Source of the DNA: JANNOG01 sp050329835
GTDB lineage: Bacteria; Actinomycetota; Actinomycetes; Actinomycetales; JBBAYJ01
NCBI GenBank assembly: GCA_050329835.1
Contig: JBHJOJ010000135.1
Span: forward strand, 1 to 16,791
Direction: 5' to 3'
Length of the DNA: 16,791 nucleotides
Shown: positions 1-6,211 of the stretch, piece by piece
Position numbering within the stretch: the first letter of the stretch is position 1
How the letters are laid out: each line of letters starts with the position of its first letter
Made by a program: the position numbers and the translations under genes
Notes under the pieces: generated by a model
Told to the model about the DNA's origin: nothing
Database searches by the model: none
The model's input: the letters and a program-made list of their open reading frames with translations, nothing else

Positions 1-557
1 CCCCCTGGGCCGGCTTCGGACCCCAAGGACTCACCGGCAAGCGCCTCGGCGACCTGCTCCGCGAGTACGACATCCGCTCCCGCACCATCCGCTTCCCCGT
101 CGGCCAGGCCAAGGGCTACCGCCGCATGGAGTTCGTCGATGCCTGGCAGCGGTACGCGCCCCGCGAGCCCGACAGCGGGGATGCCGACGAATCCGCCGGC
201 GGTGCCGGCCGGCCGTCTCACGCCCGGCCGCCGAACGGCGCCGATCAGCTCGACCTCGGGGGAGGAAACGTCCCAGCCGTCCCAGGCGTCGCACTGCACG
301 TCAATACCGGGACGCCTCCCCACGGTGGGACGGGTCGACCCGTACCGCCCCGAGCACCCGTCCCCGCCACACGCTCGGAGAACGAGCTTGCGACGCATGG
401 GACGGCTACCGCGACACCGAGCCCCACCGCCTCACCGGCCGGACTCGTCCCGTTATCGGCCTGCCGGGTCTGCCACCAGCCCATGACCTACGACGACGGC
501 ACCGCCACCCACCCCACATGCACGACTGACAGCGCCGACAGGAGGGCGACCCGATGA
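1..557 (+). CDS. DUF3631 domain replication/helicase-like protein, C-terminal part (5' truncated by window)
   Basis: The open frame runs in from the window edge (first full codon at 3) to a TGA at 555-557. The visible start contains a run like LTGKRLGDLLREYDIRSRTI followed by QAKGYRRMEF..WQRY, which matches the C-terminal end of DUF3631 proteins, where residues of this type (KGYRR, DAWxRY) are conserved. DUF3631 proteins are found in actinobacterial integrative elements and plasmids and are linked to replication or primase/helicase functions. A long low-complexity Pro/Gly/Thr linker follows. The end carries CxxC and a late HPTC (CRVCHQPM..HPTC), a zinc-ribbon-like tail often seen in this family. 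The stop overlaps the excisionase start (ATGA), suggesting co-transcription and translational coupling. The N-terminal ATPase region is off-window. Confidence 0.72.
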   Translation, partial: PWAGFGPQGLTGKRLGDLLREYDIRSRTIRFPVGQAKGYRRMEFVDAWQRYAPREPDSGDADESAGGAGRPSHARPPNGADQLDLGGGNVPAVPGVALHVNTGTPPHGGTGRPVPPRAPVPATRSENELATHGTATATPSPTASPAGLVPLSACRVCHQPMTYDDGTATHPTCTTDSADRRATR

Positions 558-817
558 CTGCTCACGCTGCTCTTAACGCCGGCCGGACGGACGAAGGTCA
601 ACGGGCCTCCGGTTCCGGCTCCCCGCTCCTGCTGCTGACCGTCGAGGAAGCGGCAGAGCGACTCGGAATCGGACGGACCACGATGTTTGGCCTGATCCGG
701 TCCGGAGATGTGGAGTCCGTGCAGATCGGTCGCCTACGTCGCATCCGTCCGGCGGCCCTGGAGGCATACACACGACGGCTGGCGAGCGCCCCCGGCGGCC
801 GGACCGAGGTCGCATGA
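554..817 (+). CDS. xis: Excisionase-family helix-turn-helix DNA-binding protein
   Basis: This 87-residue protein has a single winged-helix/HTH domain of the AlpA/excisionase type (HTH_17) at about residues 25-77. The pattern is L-T-V-E-E-A-A-E-R-L-G-I-G-R-T-T, then a G-x-V-x-S-V-x-I-G-R-x-R-R-I wing. Such proteins bind near the attachment site and steer the integrase toward excision. The ATG at 554 is supported by a strong ribosome site (AGGAGG, 8 bases before it) and by overlap with the preceding stop. Its own stop overlaps the integrase start (ATGA at 814). The position directly before the integrase is the usual xis place in AICEs. The excisionase role is inferred from family and context. 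Confidence 0.85.
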   Translation: MTAHAALNAGRTDEGQRASGSGSPLLLLTVEEAAERLGIGRTTMFGLIRSGDVESVQIGRLRRIRPAALEAYTRRLASAPGGRTEVA

Positions 818-2055
818 TGAGCCGCAAGCCGAACGGCGCGTCGTCCATCTACCTGGGGAAGGACGGGTACTGGCACGGGCGCGTGACCGTGGGTCTCCGT
901 GACGACGGAAAGCCTGACCGCCGGCACGTCATGCGACGAACCGAAGCTGAAGTGATCCGGCTCGTTCGTCAGCTCGAACGACAGAGGGATGCCGGAGACC
1001 TGCGGCGAGCCGGTCAGCGATGGACGGTCGAGAAGTGGCTGACGCACTGGATCGAGACCATCGCGGTTCCGCCAACCATTCGACCGGCGTCGCATGCGAG
1101 CTATCGCGTGGACGTCGTGACCCATCTGATTCCGGGGATCGGCGCGCACCGGCTGGACAAGTTGACTCCCGAGCATCTGGAGAAGCTGTACGCCCGCATG
1201 CAGCGTAACGGCAGCTCGCCCGGAACGGCTCATCATGTCCACCGCACCATCCGGGCCGCTCTCAACGTCGCAGTACGACGAGGCCACATCGCGAAGAATC
1301 CGGCCATGCTGGCGAAGGCGCCGTCCGTCGAGGAAGTCGAGGTGGAGCCGTACGACGTCGACGAGGTGCGCCGCCTGCTCAAGACGGCGGAGTCGCTGCC
1401 CAGGAACAGCGCACGCTGGGCTGTCGCCCTGGCCCTGGGCTTGCGGCAGGGAGAGGCCCTCGGGCTTCGCTGGGGGGACGTCGACCTCGACAAGGGCACG
1501 CTCCGGGTCCGGCGTGGCCGCCAGCGACCTCGATACGAACACGGCTGTGCCGACACCTGCGGACGGAAGGCCGGCTACTGCCCTGGGCGCCGCACCGTCT
1601 CGGAGGAGACCTCCACCACGAAGTCGGCCGCGGGTCGCCGGACCGTCGGCATGCCCGCACAGCTCGTCTCGCTGCTGCGAGCCCACCGAGAGGAGCAGGC
1701 TGAGGACACCGCCGCGGCGGGCGACCTCTGGCAGGCCGGCGACTGGGTGTTCACGACGGCCACGGGAGCGCCGTTGAACCCGAGCACCGACTATCACCAG
1801 TGGAAGGACCTTCTGCGCCAGGCAGGACTACGTGATGCCCGTCTGCATGACGCCCGCCACACGGCCGCGACCGTGCTGCTCCTGCTCGGCGTACCCGAGC
1901 GCGCCGTCATGGGGATCATGGGCTGGTCGAGCACGGGCATGACCCGCCGCTACCAGCACGTGACGGACACGATCCGCCAATCAGTGGCCCAGCAAGTGGA
2001 CGGCCTCCTGTGGACGTCGCCGGAGGCACCGAGCGAGACCGGGCCCCGGTCCTGA
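814..2055 (+). CDS. int: Tyrosine site-specific recombinase (phage-type integrase)
   Basis: This 413-residue protein catalyses integration and excision of the element. An N-terminal AP2/arm-binding-like segment (about 10-60: IYLGKDGYWHGRVTVG) is followed by a SAM-like core-binding domain (about 70-165) and the C-terminal catalytic domain (about 180-395). The catalytic set is visible: Arg211 in LGLRQGEALGLRW, His345 and Arg348 in LHDARHT, Trp371 in GWSS, and the nucleophile Tyr380 in RRYQHV. A Cys/His-rich insertion (CADTCGRKAGYC, about residues 246-257) sits between the first Arg and the rest, as in many actinobacterial integrases. All catalytic residues are present, so the enzyme looks intact. 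The start overlaps the xis stop and has GAGG upstream. Confidence 0.95.
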   Translation: MMSRKPNGASSIYLGKDGYWHGRVTVGLRDDGKPDRRHVMRRTEAEVIRLVRQLERQRDAGDLRRAGQRWTVEKWLTHWIETIAVPPTIRPASHASYRVDVVTHLIPGIGAHRLDKLTPEHLEKLYARMQRNGSSPGTAHHVHRTIRAALNVAVRRGHIAKNPAMLAKAPSVEEVEVEPYDVDEVRRLLKTAESLPRNSARWAVALALGLRQGEALGLRWGDVDLDKGTLRVRRGRQRPRYEHGCADTCGRKAGYCPGRRTVSEETSTTKSAAGRRTVGMPAQLVSLLRAHREEQAEDTAAAGDLWQAGDWVFTTATGAPLNPSTDYHQWKDLLRQAGLRDARLHDARHTAATVLLLLGVPERAVMGIMGWSSTGMTRRYQHVTDTIRQSVAQQVDGLLWTSPEAPSETGPRS

Positions 2056-2190
2056 CGCGCGTGCGTTGCGTGCACTACAGGCCGCGAAGACTCGGGGATT
2101 CCTGCCGTGTCGGCCGAGTGCCTCCGCACGGGGGCATCTGCCACCTACAGTCGCGGTGTCCCTCACGCCTCGTCGAAAGTTGGTCCACAA

Positions 2191-3213
2191 GTGGGTTACA
2201 GCCTTGAGCACCGGCTCGTTATCGGCATTGCCTCGAGTGCCCTGTTCGACCTCAGCGAGTCCGATGCGGTCTTCAAGAAGGAAGGAGAAGACGCTTATCG
2301 TCAATATCAAGAACGACATCTGTCGCGTATGTTGGAGCCGGGGGTCGCCTTCCCGTTCATCCGGAGAATCTTGTCCCTCAATGACCTGAGCGAAGAAGGC
2401 AACCCGCTCGTCGAGGTCATCATCATGTCGCGAAATGACCCCGATACCGGCTTGCGGGTCATGCGGTCGATCGCTGCGCACAGCCTCCCTATGAGCCGCG
2501 CGATCTTCACCCAGGGTCAGGCGCCGTATCACTTCATGCGACCCCTGAACATGTCCCTCTTCCTTTCCGCCGACGACGCGGACGTCCGCGAAGCCGTGAC
2601 AGCCGGATTACCCGCTGGTCGAGTGATGGACAGCAAAGTCACCGACGAGAGCGAGGATCGGCAACTGCGCATCGCGTTCGACTTCGACGGCGTGCTAGCC
2701 GACGACTCATCTGAGACAATCTTCCGATCCGAGGGTATCGACGGCTTCCGAAATCATGAGGAGGTCAATGTCGCTCGACCGCACAACCCAGGTCCACTAC
2801 GCGACTTCCTTGCTGGGGTCAACCGCATCCAGCGCATCGAGCTGGAACAGCGGGCGCAAGATCCCGCTTACGGGCCGCGCCTGAGGGTGTCGCTCATCAC
2901 CGCCCGGAACGCTCCCGCGCACGAGCGGGCCGTCACGAGCCTCAAGGCGTGGGGCGTGACGGTCAACGACGCCTTCTTCCTCGGCGGCATCGACAAGGGG
3001 CTGATCACCGAGCAGCTACGCCCGCACATCTTCTTCGACGACCAGACCAGCCACCTCGACGGGACGGCCAGGTCGATCCCACGGGTGCACGTGCCCTTCG
3101 GGATCGCCAACGAGCCCATGGCGGCCAGCGACCACGACGCCGGTGTGGTCGTCCTCACGGAGGCCGAGACGGTCGGCGCGGACGCGCAGGCGGCCTCGTC
3201 GGCACCCAACTGA
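2191..3213 (+). CDS. 5'-nucleotidase, cN-I family (PF06189-like), element cargo
   Basis: This 340-residue HAD-fold protein resembles cytosolic 5'-nucleotidases of the cN-I type, which hydrolyse nucleoside monophosphates to nucleosides. HAD motif I is FDFDG (Asp164, Asp166), motif II is LITARNAPAHER (Thr237), the motif III lysine lies in GGIDKG (Lys269), and the acidic motif is FFDDQ (Asp283, Asp284). Family features SRNDP and NMSLFLS also appear. I chose GTG 2191 because similarity begins there (LVIGIASSALFDL). An in-frame GTG at 2107 would add 28 unconserved residues but has GGGGA in front, so it cannot be excluded. The gene lies between integrase and tRNA, with 135 bases of mostly featureless DNA before it. 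GC is about half in its first part and rises later. Substrate and role in the element are unknown. Confidence 0.85.
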   Translation: MGYSLEHRLVIGIASSALFDLSESDAVFKKEGEDAYRQYQERHLSRMLEPGVAFPFIRRILSLNDLSEEGNPLVEVIIMSRNDPDTGLRVMRSIAAHSLPMSRAIFTQGQAPYHFMRPLNMSLFLSADDADVREAVTAGLPAGRVMDSKVTDESEDRQLRIAFDFDGVLADDSSETIFRSEGIDGFRNHEEVNVARPHNPGPLRDFLAGVNRIQRIELEQRAQDPAYGPRLRVSLITARNAPAHERAVTSLKAWGVTVNDAFFLGGIDKGLITEQLRPHIFFDDQTSHLDGTARSIPRVHVPFGIANEPMAASDHDAGVVVLTEAETVGADAQAASSAPN

Positions 3214-3230
3214 GACTAGAACTGAGACTA
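3208..3230 (+). repeat. Tandem 11-bp direct repeat at the end of the nucleotidase gene
   Basis: AACTGAGACTA occurs at 3208-3218 and again at 3220-3230 (12-bp period). The first copy contains the nucleotidase stop codon. Its position about 60-80 bases from the presumed attachment site would suit integrase or excisionase arm-type binding sites, but this is only positional inference. Confidence 0.5.
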
Positions 3231-3233
3231 CGA

Positions 3234-3278
3234 GGGGCGACGCCCGGCCGGTCAAGATCGCTCGGCGGGCATCGCCCC
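3234..3278. terminator. Hairpin between convergent nucleotidase and tRNA-Ser genes
   Basis: GGGGCGACGCCCG (3234-3246) pairs with CGGGCATCGCCCC (3266-3278) in 12 of 13 positions, with a 19-base loop. There is no U-tract, which is common in high-GC actinobacteria. It sits between convergent genes, so it could stop transcription from both sides. Confidence 0.5.
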
Positions 3279-3287
3279 TGGTCAGAG

Positions 3288-3335
3288 CGGAGGATGCGGG
3301 ATTTGAACCCGCGAGGGGGGTGAACCCCAACACGA
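3288..3335 (-). other. Presumed attachment site (tRNA-Ser 3' half)
   Basis: Integrases of this class usually recombine within the 3' part of a tRNA gene, leaving the tRNA intact. The tRNA-Ser 3' end faces the integrase-bearing element. The extent given here (T arm and 3' acceptor up to the anticodon region) is only a guess because the second copy of the core is outside the window. Confidence 0.35.
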
Positions 3336-3374
3336 TTTCCAATCGTGCGCCCTAGGCCACTAGGCGAATCCTCC
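3288..3374 (-). tRNA. tRNA-Ser(GGA)
   Basis: Read on the minus strand, the acceptor GGAGGAT pairs with ATCCTCC and the discriminator base is G73. The anticodon stem is CACGA/TCGTG with loop TTGGAAA, giving anticodon GGA (serine, UCC/UCU codons). A long variable arm (TGGGG-TTCA-CCCC) marks a class II tRNA, and the T arm is GCGGG-TTCAAAT-CCCGC. CCA is not encoded. The length is 87 nt. A -10-like TACCCT lies 7 bases before the 5' end. Confidence 0.97.
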
Positions 3375-3381
3375 GTCGACG

Positions 3382-3387
3382 AGGGTA
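3382..3387 (-). promoter_or_regulatory. -10 element of the tRNA-Ser promoter
   Basis: TACCCT on the minus strand lies 7 bases before the tRNA 5' end and fits the actinobacterial TANNNT -10 pattern. No convincing -35 is seen, and transcription would start very near the mature 5' end. Confidence 0.35.
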
Positions 3388-3434
3388 ACGCGCCCGGGGG
3401 GCGGTGCGCGCCTCCCGAGGCGGTACCGTGGTCC

Positions 3435-3526
3435 CCGGCCCCTCGCGCGGCGCCATCCTGCTGAACCCCCCCAGGGCCGGAAGGCAGCAAGGGTAGGTGG
3501 GCTCTGGCGGGTGCGCGGGGGGTCCC
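3435..3526 (+). ncRNA. ffs: Signal recognition particle RNA, bacterial small (4.5S-like) type
   Basis: The conserved Ffh-binding hairpin is present: CAGGGCCGGAAGGCAGCA (about 3472-3489), with the GGAA-type tetraloop and asymmetric bulge sequence. The closing helix can be drawn between CCCC-T-CGCGC (3439-3448) and GCGCG-GGGG (3513-3521). This RNA pairs with Ffh to target nascent membrane and secreted proteins. A -10-like TACCGT is at 3424-3429, so the primary start is expected near 3435. Both ends are approximate (within about 5 bases). Confidence 0.9.
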
Positions 3527-3556
3527 GATCTCCCACGCTGCAGCCCCGGCCTCGCC

Positions 3557-3562
3557 TACCCT
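3557..3562 (+). promoter_or_regulatory. -10 element for a leaderless VapB-like transcript
   Basis: TACCCT is followed by six bases and then the GTG at 3569. This spacing places the transcription start on the start codon itself. No Shine-Dalgarno sequence precedes the GTG, which agrees with a leaderless mRNA. Confidence 0.45.
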
Positions 3563-3568
3563 GGCCGA

Positions 3569-3928
3569 GTGATTTTCCAGCGGGTGGGGGAAGGGCGGCC
3601 GTACCCGGACCACGGGCGGACCAGCGCACGGGACTGGGCCGACGTGCCGCCGCGCCCGGTGCGCCTGGAGGAGCTCACGACGACCAAGCGCACCCTCGAC
3701 CTCGATCATCTGCTGGCCGAGGACTCCACGTTCTTCGGCGATCTCTTCCCGCACGTCGTCGCGTGGCGCGGGGCCATGTACCTCGAGGACGGGCTGCACC
3801 GGGCCGTCCGCGCCGCCCTGTCCCAGCGCCAGGTGCTCCACGCCCGGGTGCTCGCCCTGCCCGACGACGTCGTCGCGGCGGAGGGGGGTGTCGACTCAGC
3901 CGGCGAGGGCGCCGGGCGACCGGCATGA
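3569..3928 (+). CDS. VapB-like conserved actinobacterial protein
   Basis: This 119-residue protein begins VIFQRVGEGRPYPDHG and contains RPVRLEELTTTKRTLDL, LLAEDSTFFGDLFPHVV and YLEDGLHRAVRAALSQRQVLHARVL. I recognise it as the widespread actinobacterial protein usually annotated as a type II toxin-antitoxin VapB-family antitoxin. No PIN-domain toxin is adjacent, so an antitoxin role is doubtful and its real function is unknown. The GTG start is supported by the family N-terminus and by the leaderless promoter spacing. Its stop overlaps the LytR_C gene start (ATGA at 3925), so the two are probably co-transcribed and coupled. The last 20 or so residues are a variable Gly/Ala-rich tail. Confidence 0.85.
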   Translation: MIFQRVGEGRPYPDHGRTSARDWADVPPRPVRLEELTTTKRTLDLDHLLAEDSTFFGDLFPHVVAWRGAMYLEDGLHRAVRAALSQRQVLHARVLALPDDVVAAEGGVDSAGEGAGRPA

Positions 3929-4542
3929 CCGCGCCGCGTCCTGTGACCGAGGCCGCCCTCGACGCGCAGGCATGGCGCCGTCGGCGCTCGGCCCGGCACG
4001 CGGCCGTCCTCGGCGGGGTGGCGGGTGCCCTGGGGCTCGCCGGCCTCGTCGCCGGAGGTGCCGTGCTCGGAGCCTGGAGCCTGCCGTTCGTCGCCGACCG
4101 CGCGCGGCCCGTCGCCGCCGGCCCGACGCCCGCCCCGTCGAGCGACCCGCGGCCGCCGACGTGTCAGGAGGACGGGACGGCTCCCGTCGCGGCGGCCGCG
4201 GAGACGACCGTGACGGTCCGCAACGGCACGACCCGGGAGGGCCTCGCCGGCGGGACCGGCGACGAGCTGACGGCCCGCGGCTTCACCGTGGCGGACGTCG
4301 CCAACGCCGATCGCACAGCCTCCGGGCTCACCCAGGTCCGGTTCCGGCCCGAGGACCAGGCCAACGCGCTGGCCGTCGTGCTGCACACCGGAGCGACCGA
4401 CATCGTCGCCGACCCGGCGTCCGAGGGCGTCGTGCTCACCCTCGGCGACGACTTCACGAGCCTGCGGGCGCCCGAGGACGTCGACGCCCTCCTCGCCGGG
4501 GGGGAGGTCTTCCCCGGCTGCCGGGCGGCACCCGTGGGCTGA
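3925..4542 (+). CDS. LytR C-terminal (LytR_C, PF13399-like) domain membrane-anchored protein
   Basis: This 205-residue protein has a basic N-terminus (WRRRRSARH, residues 17-25), one membrane segment at about 26-50, a Pro/Ala linker, and a LytR_C domain at about 94-190. The domain includes VTVRNGTTREGLAGG, ADVANADR and ADPASEGVVLTLGDDF. LytR_C domains occur at the end of LytR-CpsA-Psr cell-envelope enzymes and as stand-alone single-pass proteins like this one. The LCP catalytic domain is absent. The exposed domain is predicted to be outside the membrane and linked to cell-wall biology, but its biochemical role is not established. It overlaps the VapB-like gene by 4 bases. It ends 10 bases from the convergent transglycosylase gene, leaving no room for a separate terminator. 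Confidence 0.88.
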   Translation: MTAPRPVTEAALDAQAWRRRRSARHAAVLGGVAGALGLAGLVAGGAVLGAWSLPFVADRARPVAAGPTPAPSSDPRPPTCQEDGTAPVAAAAETTVTVRNGTTREGLAGGTGDELTARGFTVADVANADRTASGLTQVRFRPEDQANALAVVLHTGATDIVADPASEGVVLTLGDDFTSLRAPEDVDALLAGGEVFPGCRAAPVG

Positions 4543-4552
4543 GGCCGCCGGC

Positions 4553-6046
4553 TCACGGCGACGGACTGCCGGCGGCGGTGTCCGCGGGGTCGGCCGGTCC
4601 CGGCGGGCAGGTCGCGGATCCGGTGGGGGCCGGGGTCGGCGTCACGGTGCCGCTCGTGGCGCACGGGTCGCCGGACTGCGCCGGCGCCGACGACGAGCCG
4701 GAGGGGTCGGGGGCGGACGTCGTCGGGGCTCCGGTGCTCGTGGGGGACCCGGTCGGCGTGCCGCCCGGGGACGAGGTGCTCGAGGGCGAGGTCGACGACG
4801 ACGAGGACGACGACGAGGACGACGAGGACGACGAGGACGACGAGGACGACGAGGACGACGACGGCGGCGAGGACGACGACGAGGACGAGGAGCCCGACGA
4901 CGTCGGCGAGGTTCCCGGGGTGATGGTGACCCGGGTCCGGGTCGGCGTGGCGGAGGGCGGCGAGGACGCCGGCCGCGAGGTCGTGGTGGACGAGGACGGC
5001 GTGGTCGGCTGGGTGGTGTCGACGCCGCTCGGCGACGTGCCCGGCGTCCCCGGGTTCACGCCGAGGTGCGTGGGCGGGGCCGCCGGCGCCGCCGGCGGGC
5101 CCGGCAGCACGGGCACCGCATCCGGGTCCGCCTCGACCGGCAGGACCGGCGCGTCGGTGCCGCGCCGGTAGGTGTCGGCGAGGTCGAGGACCAGGCGCAC
5201 GTACTCGCCGGAGTTGTTGTACCGCCGGACGGCCGCCGCGGCGCCGTCCGCCGTCGAGAGGTCGTCGGTCCCCGAGCACAGGTACGCGGCGGCCGCGAGC
5301 GCCGCGTCGTGGATGTTCTGCGGGTCGCGCTCGCCGTCCCCGTCGCCGTCGGTGCCGAAGACCGACCACGACCCCGGCAGGAACTGCATCGGACCCAGCG
5401 CCCGGTCGTAGCGCTCGTCGCCGTCCAGCCGGCCCCGGTCGCTGTCCTCGATGACCATGGTGTTCTCGACGGAGCCGTCGAGGCGCAGGCCCAGGATCGC
5501 CGGTCGCGACACCCCGTCCTCCCCGACCTCGGCCCCGCCGTAGCGGCCGTGGTTGGACTCCACCCGGCCGATGCCCGCAAGCAGCGCCCAGTCCAGGCGG
5601 CACGTCGGGTCGGCGAGCGCCAGCGCCCCCGCCGCCGCCTGGTAGGCGCGCAGGGCGACGTCCGGGATTCCGTTGGACGCCAGCGTCGACGCCTCCCCCG
5701 AGGCCGGGGGGGCGTCCACCGGAAGGGCGTCGGGCGCGGTGCCGAAGGGGTCGTCGTCGTCCGTGCCGGCGACCGCCGAGCCCAGGGTGCCGTCGAGGTC
5801 GATCGCCTCCCGGGACGCCCGCCGGTCCTCGCCCGCCGCTCCCGCGGCGACGGCGGCCGGCACCTGACCGGCGGCCACGCCACCCGCGGCCGGCAGCGCG
5901 ACCACGGCCGCGACGAAGACCCCCGTGGCCATGACCGTCGTCGGCCCGCCCCAGCCGCCGCTCGGGGAGGAGATCCGCGGCACCCGGACCCGTTGCCGGC
6001 ACCACCGAGGGACGCCTGGCCACCTGGGAAACCGTCGGGTCGACAC
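4553..6046 (-). CDS. Secreted lytic transglycosylase (SLT/MltB-like) with poly-Ser tail
   Basis: This 497-residue protein cleaves peptidoglycan glycan strands. A basic N-terminus and hydrophobic segment (about 37-60: VMATGVFVAAVVALPAAGG) act as signal or anchor. The catalytic domain spans about 125-300. The acid/base Glu163 is in RVESNHGRYGG, GPMQFLPGSW is at about 218-227, and GDGERDPQNIHDAALAAAAYLC and RRYNNSGEYV complete the family pattern. From about residue 300 on, the protein is a Pro/Thr/Ser-rich wall-spanning tail with an almost pure serine block at about 385-418. I chose GTG 6046 because GGAGAAGG lies 7 bases upstream. An in-frame GTG at 6106 would overlap the predicted -10 box. It is monocistronic. 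Confidence 0.88.
   Translation of the reverse strand: MSTRRFPRWPGVPRWCRQRVRVPRISSPSGGWGGPTTVMATGVFVAAVVALPAAGGVAAGQVPAAVAAGAAGEDRRASREAIDLDGTLGSAVAGTDDDDPFGTAPDALPVDAPPASGEASTLASNGIPDVALRAYQAAAGALALADPTCRLDWALLAGIGRVESNHGRYGGAEVGEDGVSRPAILGLRLDGSVENTMVIEDSDRGRLDGDERYDRALGPMQFLPGSWSVFGTDGDGDGERDPQNIHDAALAAAAYLCSGTDDLSTADGAAAAVRRYNNSGEYVRLVLDLADTYRRGTDAPVLPVEADPDAVPVLPGPPAAPAAPPTHLGVNPGTPGTSPSGVDTTQPTTPSSSTTTSRPASSPPSATPTRTRVTITPGTSPTSSGSSSSSSSSPPSSSSSSSSSSSSSSSSSSSSSSSTSPSSTSSPGGTPTGSPTSTGAPTTSAPDPSGSSSAPAQSGDPCATSGTVTPTPAPTGSATCPPGPADPADTAAGSPSP
4794..4891. repeat. GAC/GAG short tandem repeat encoding a poly-Ser tract
   Basis: The plus strand shows GACGACGAG-type units repeated with small variations. 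On the minus strand this reads as TCG/TCC serine codons in the transglycosylase tail. Such a tract is prone to slippage, which would change the length of the tail in steps of whole residues. Confidence 0.85.
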
Positions 6047-6104
6047 GATCCTTCTCCGGGGAGGGACGGAGGTGCGGAGCACAGGGGACGGAGCCCCGTT
6101 CAGC

Positions 6105-6133
6105 ACCCTACGTCACGGTTCGTGACCGGCCAA
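6105..6133 (-). promoter_or_regulatory. Promoter of the lytic transglycosylase gene
   Basis: On the minus strand, TTGGCC (6133-6128) and TAGGGT (6110-6105) are separated by exactly 17 bases. The predicted start near 6098 gives a leader of about 52 bases before the GTG at 6046 and its ribosome site. Confidence 0.55.
6112..6126. promoter_or_regulatory. Perfect inverted repeat inside the transglycosylase promoter
   Basis: GTCACG-GTT-CGTGAC is a perfect 6-bp inverted repeat with a 3-base centre, lying wholly within the -35/-10 spacer. This is a typical place for a repressor operator. The protein that would bind it is unknown. Confidence 0.45.
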
Positions 6134-6211
6134 TGCCGGACGGCTGGGAATCCGCTGGGAGCGATGGACGGCCTCCGGCCACCGCGGCGAGGGGCGCGGG
6201 CGTGGCGAGGC

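Larger units (their letters stand above)
1..3288. mobile_element. Right end of an integrative (AICE-like) element next to tRNA-Ser
   Basis: Gene order replication protein (DUF3631) - excisionase - tyrosine integrase, with ATGA overlaps, is the classic core of actinobacterial integrative and conjugative elements. These usually insert into the 3' end of a tRNA gene. Here the first complete structural gene to the right is a tRNA-Ser on the minus strand whose 3' end (3288) points at the element, which is the expected geometry. Base composition falls in the element, most clearly in the first half of the nucleotidase gene. The other end lies outside the window, so the duplicated attachment core cannot be verified and the exact boundary is inferred. 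Confidence 0.6.

Noticed and set aside
2107..2190. Upstream extension of the nucleotidase to GTG 2107
   Set aside because: The 28 extra residues do not resemble the family and the conserved part begins just after GTG 2191. The GGGGA before 2107 leaves some doubt, so it is noted in the entry.
3569..3928. A complete VapBC toxin-antitoxin module
   Set aside because: No PIN-domain toxin gene is adjacent; the coupled gene encodes a membrane LytR_C protein.
4794..4891. CRISPR-like or noncoding repeat array
   Set aside because: The units are 3-9 bases with no spacers and are explained by serine codons.
3888..5171. Plus-strand open frame with a long Asp/Glu run (DDEDDEDDE) over 4790-4890
   Set aside because: It overlaps LytR_C in another frame, and the acidic run is only the complement of the serine-codon repeat of the transglycosylase. 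No domain or ribosome site supports it.
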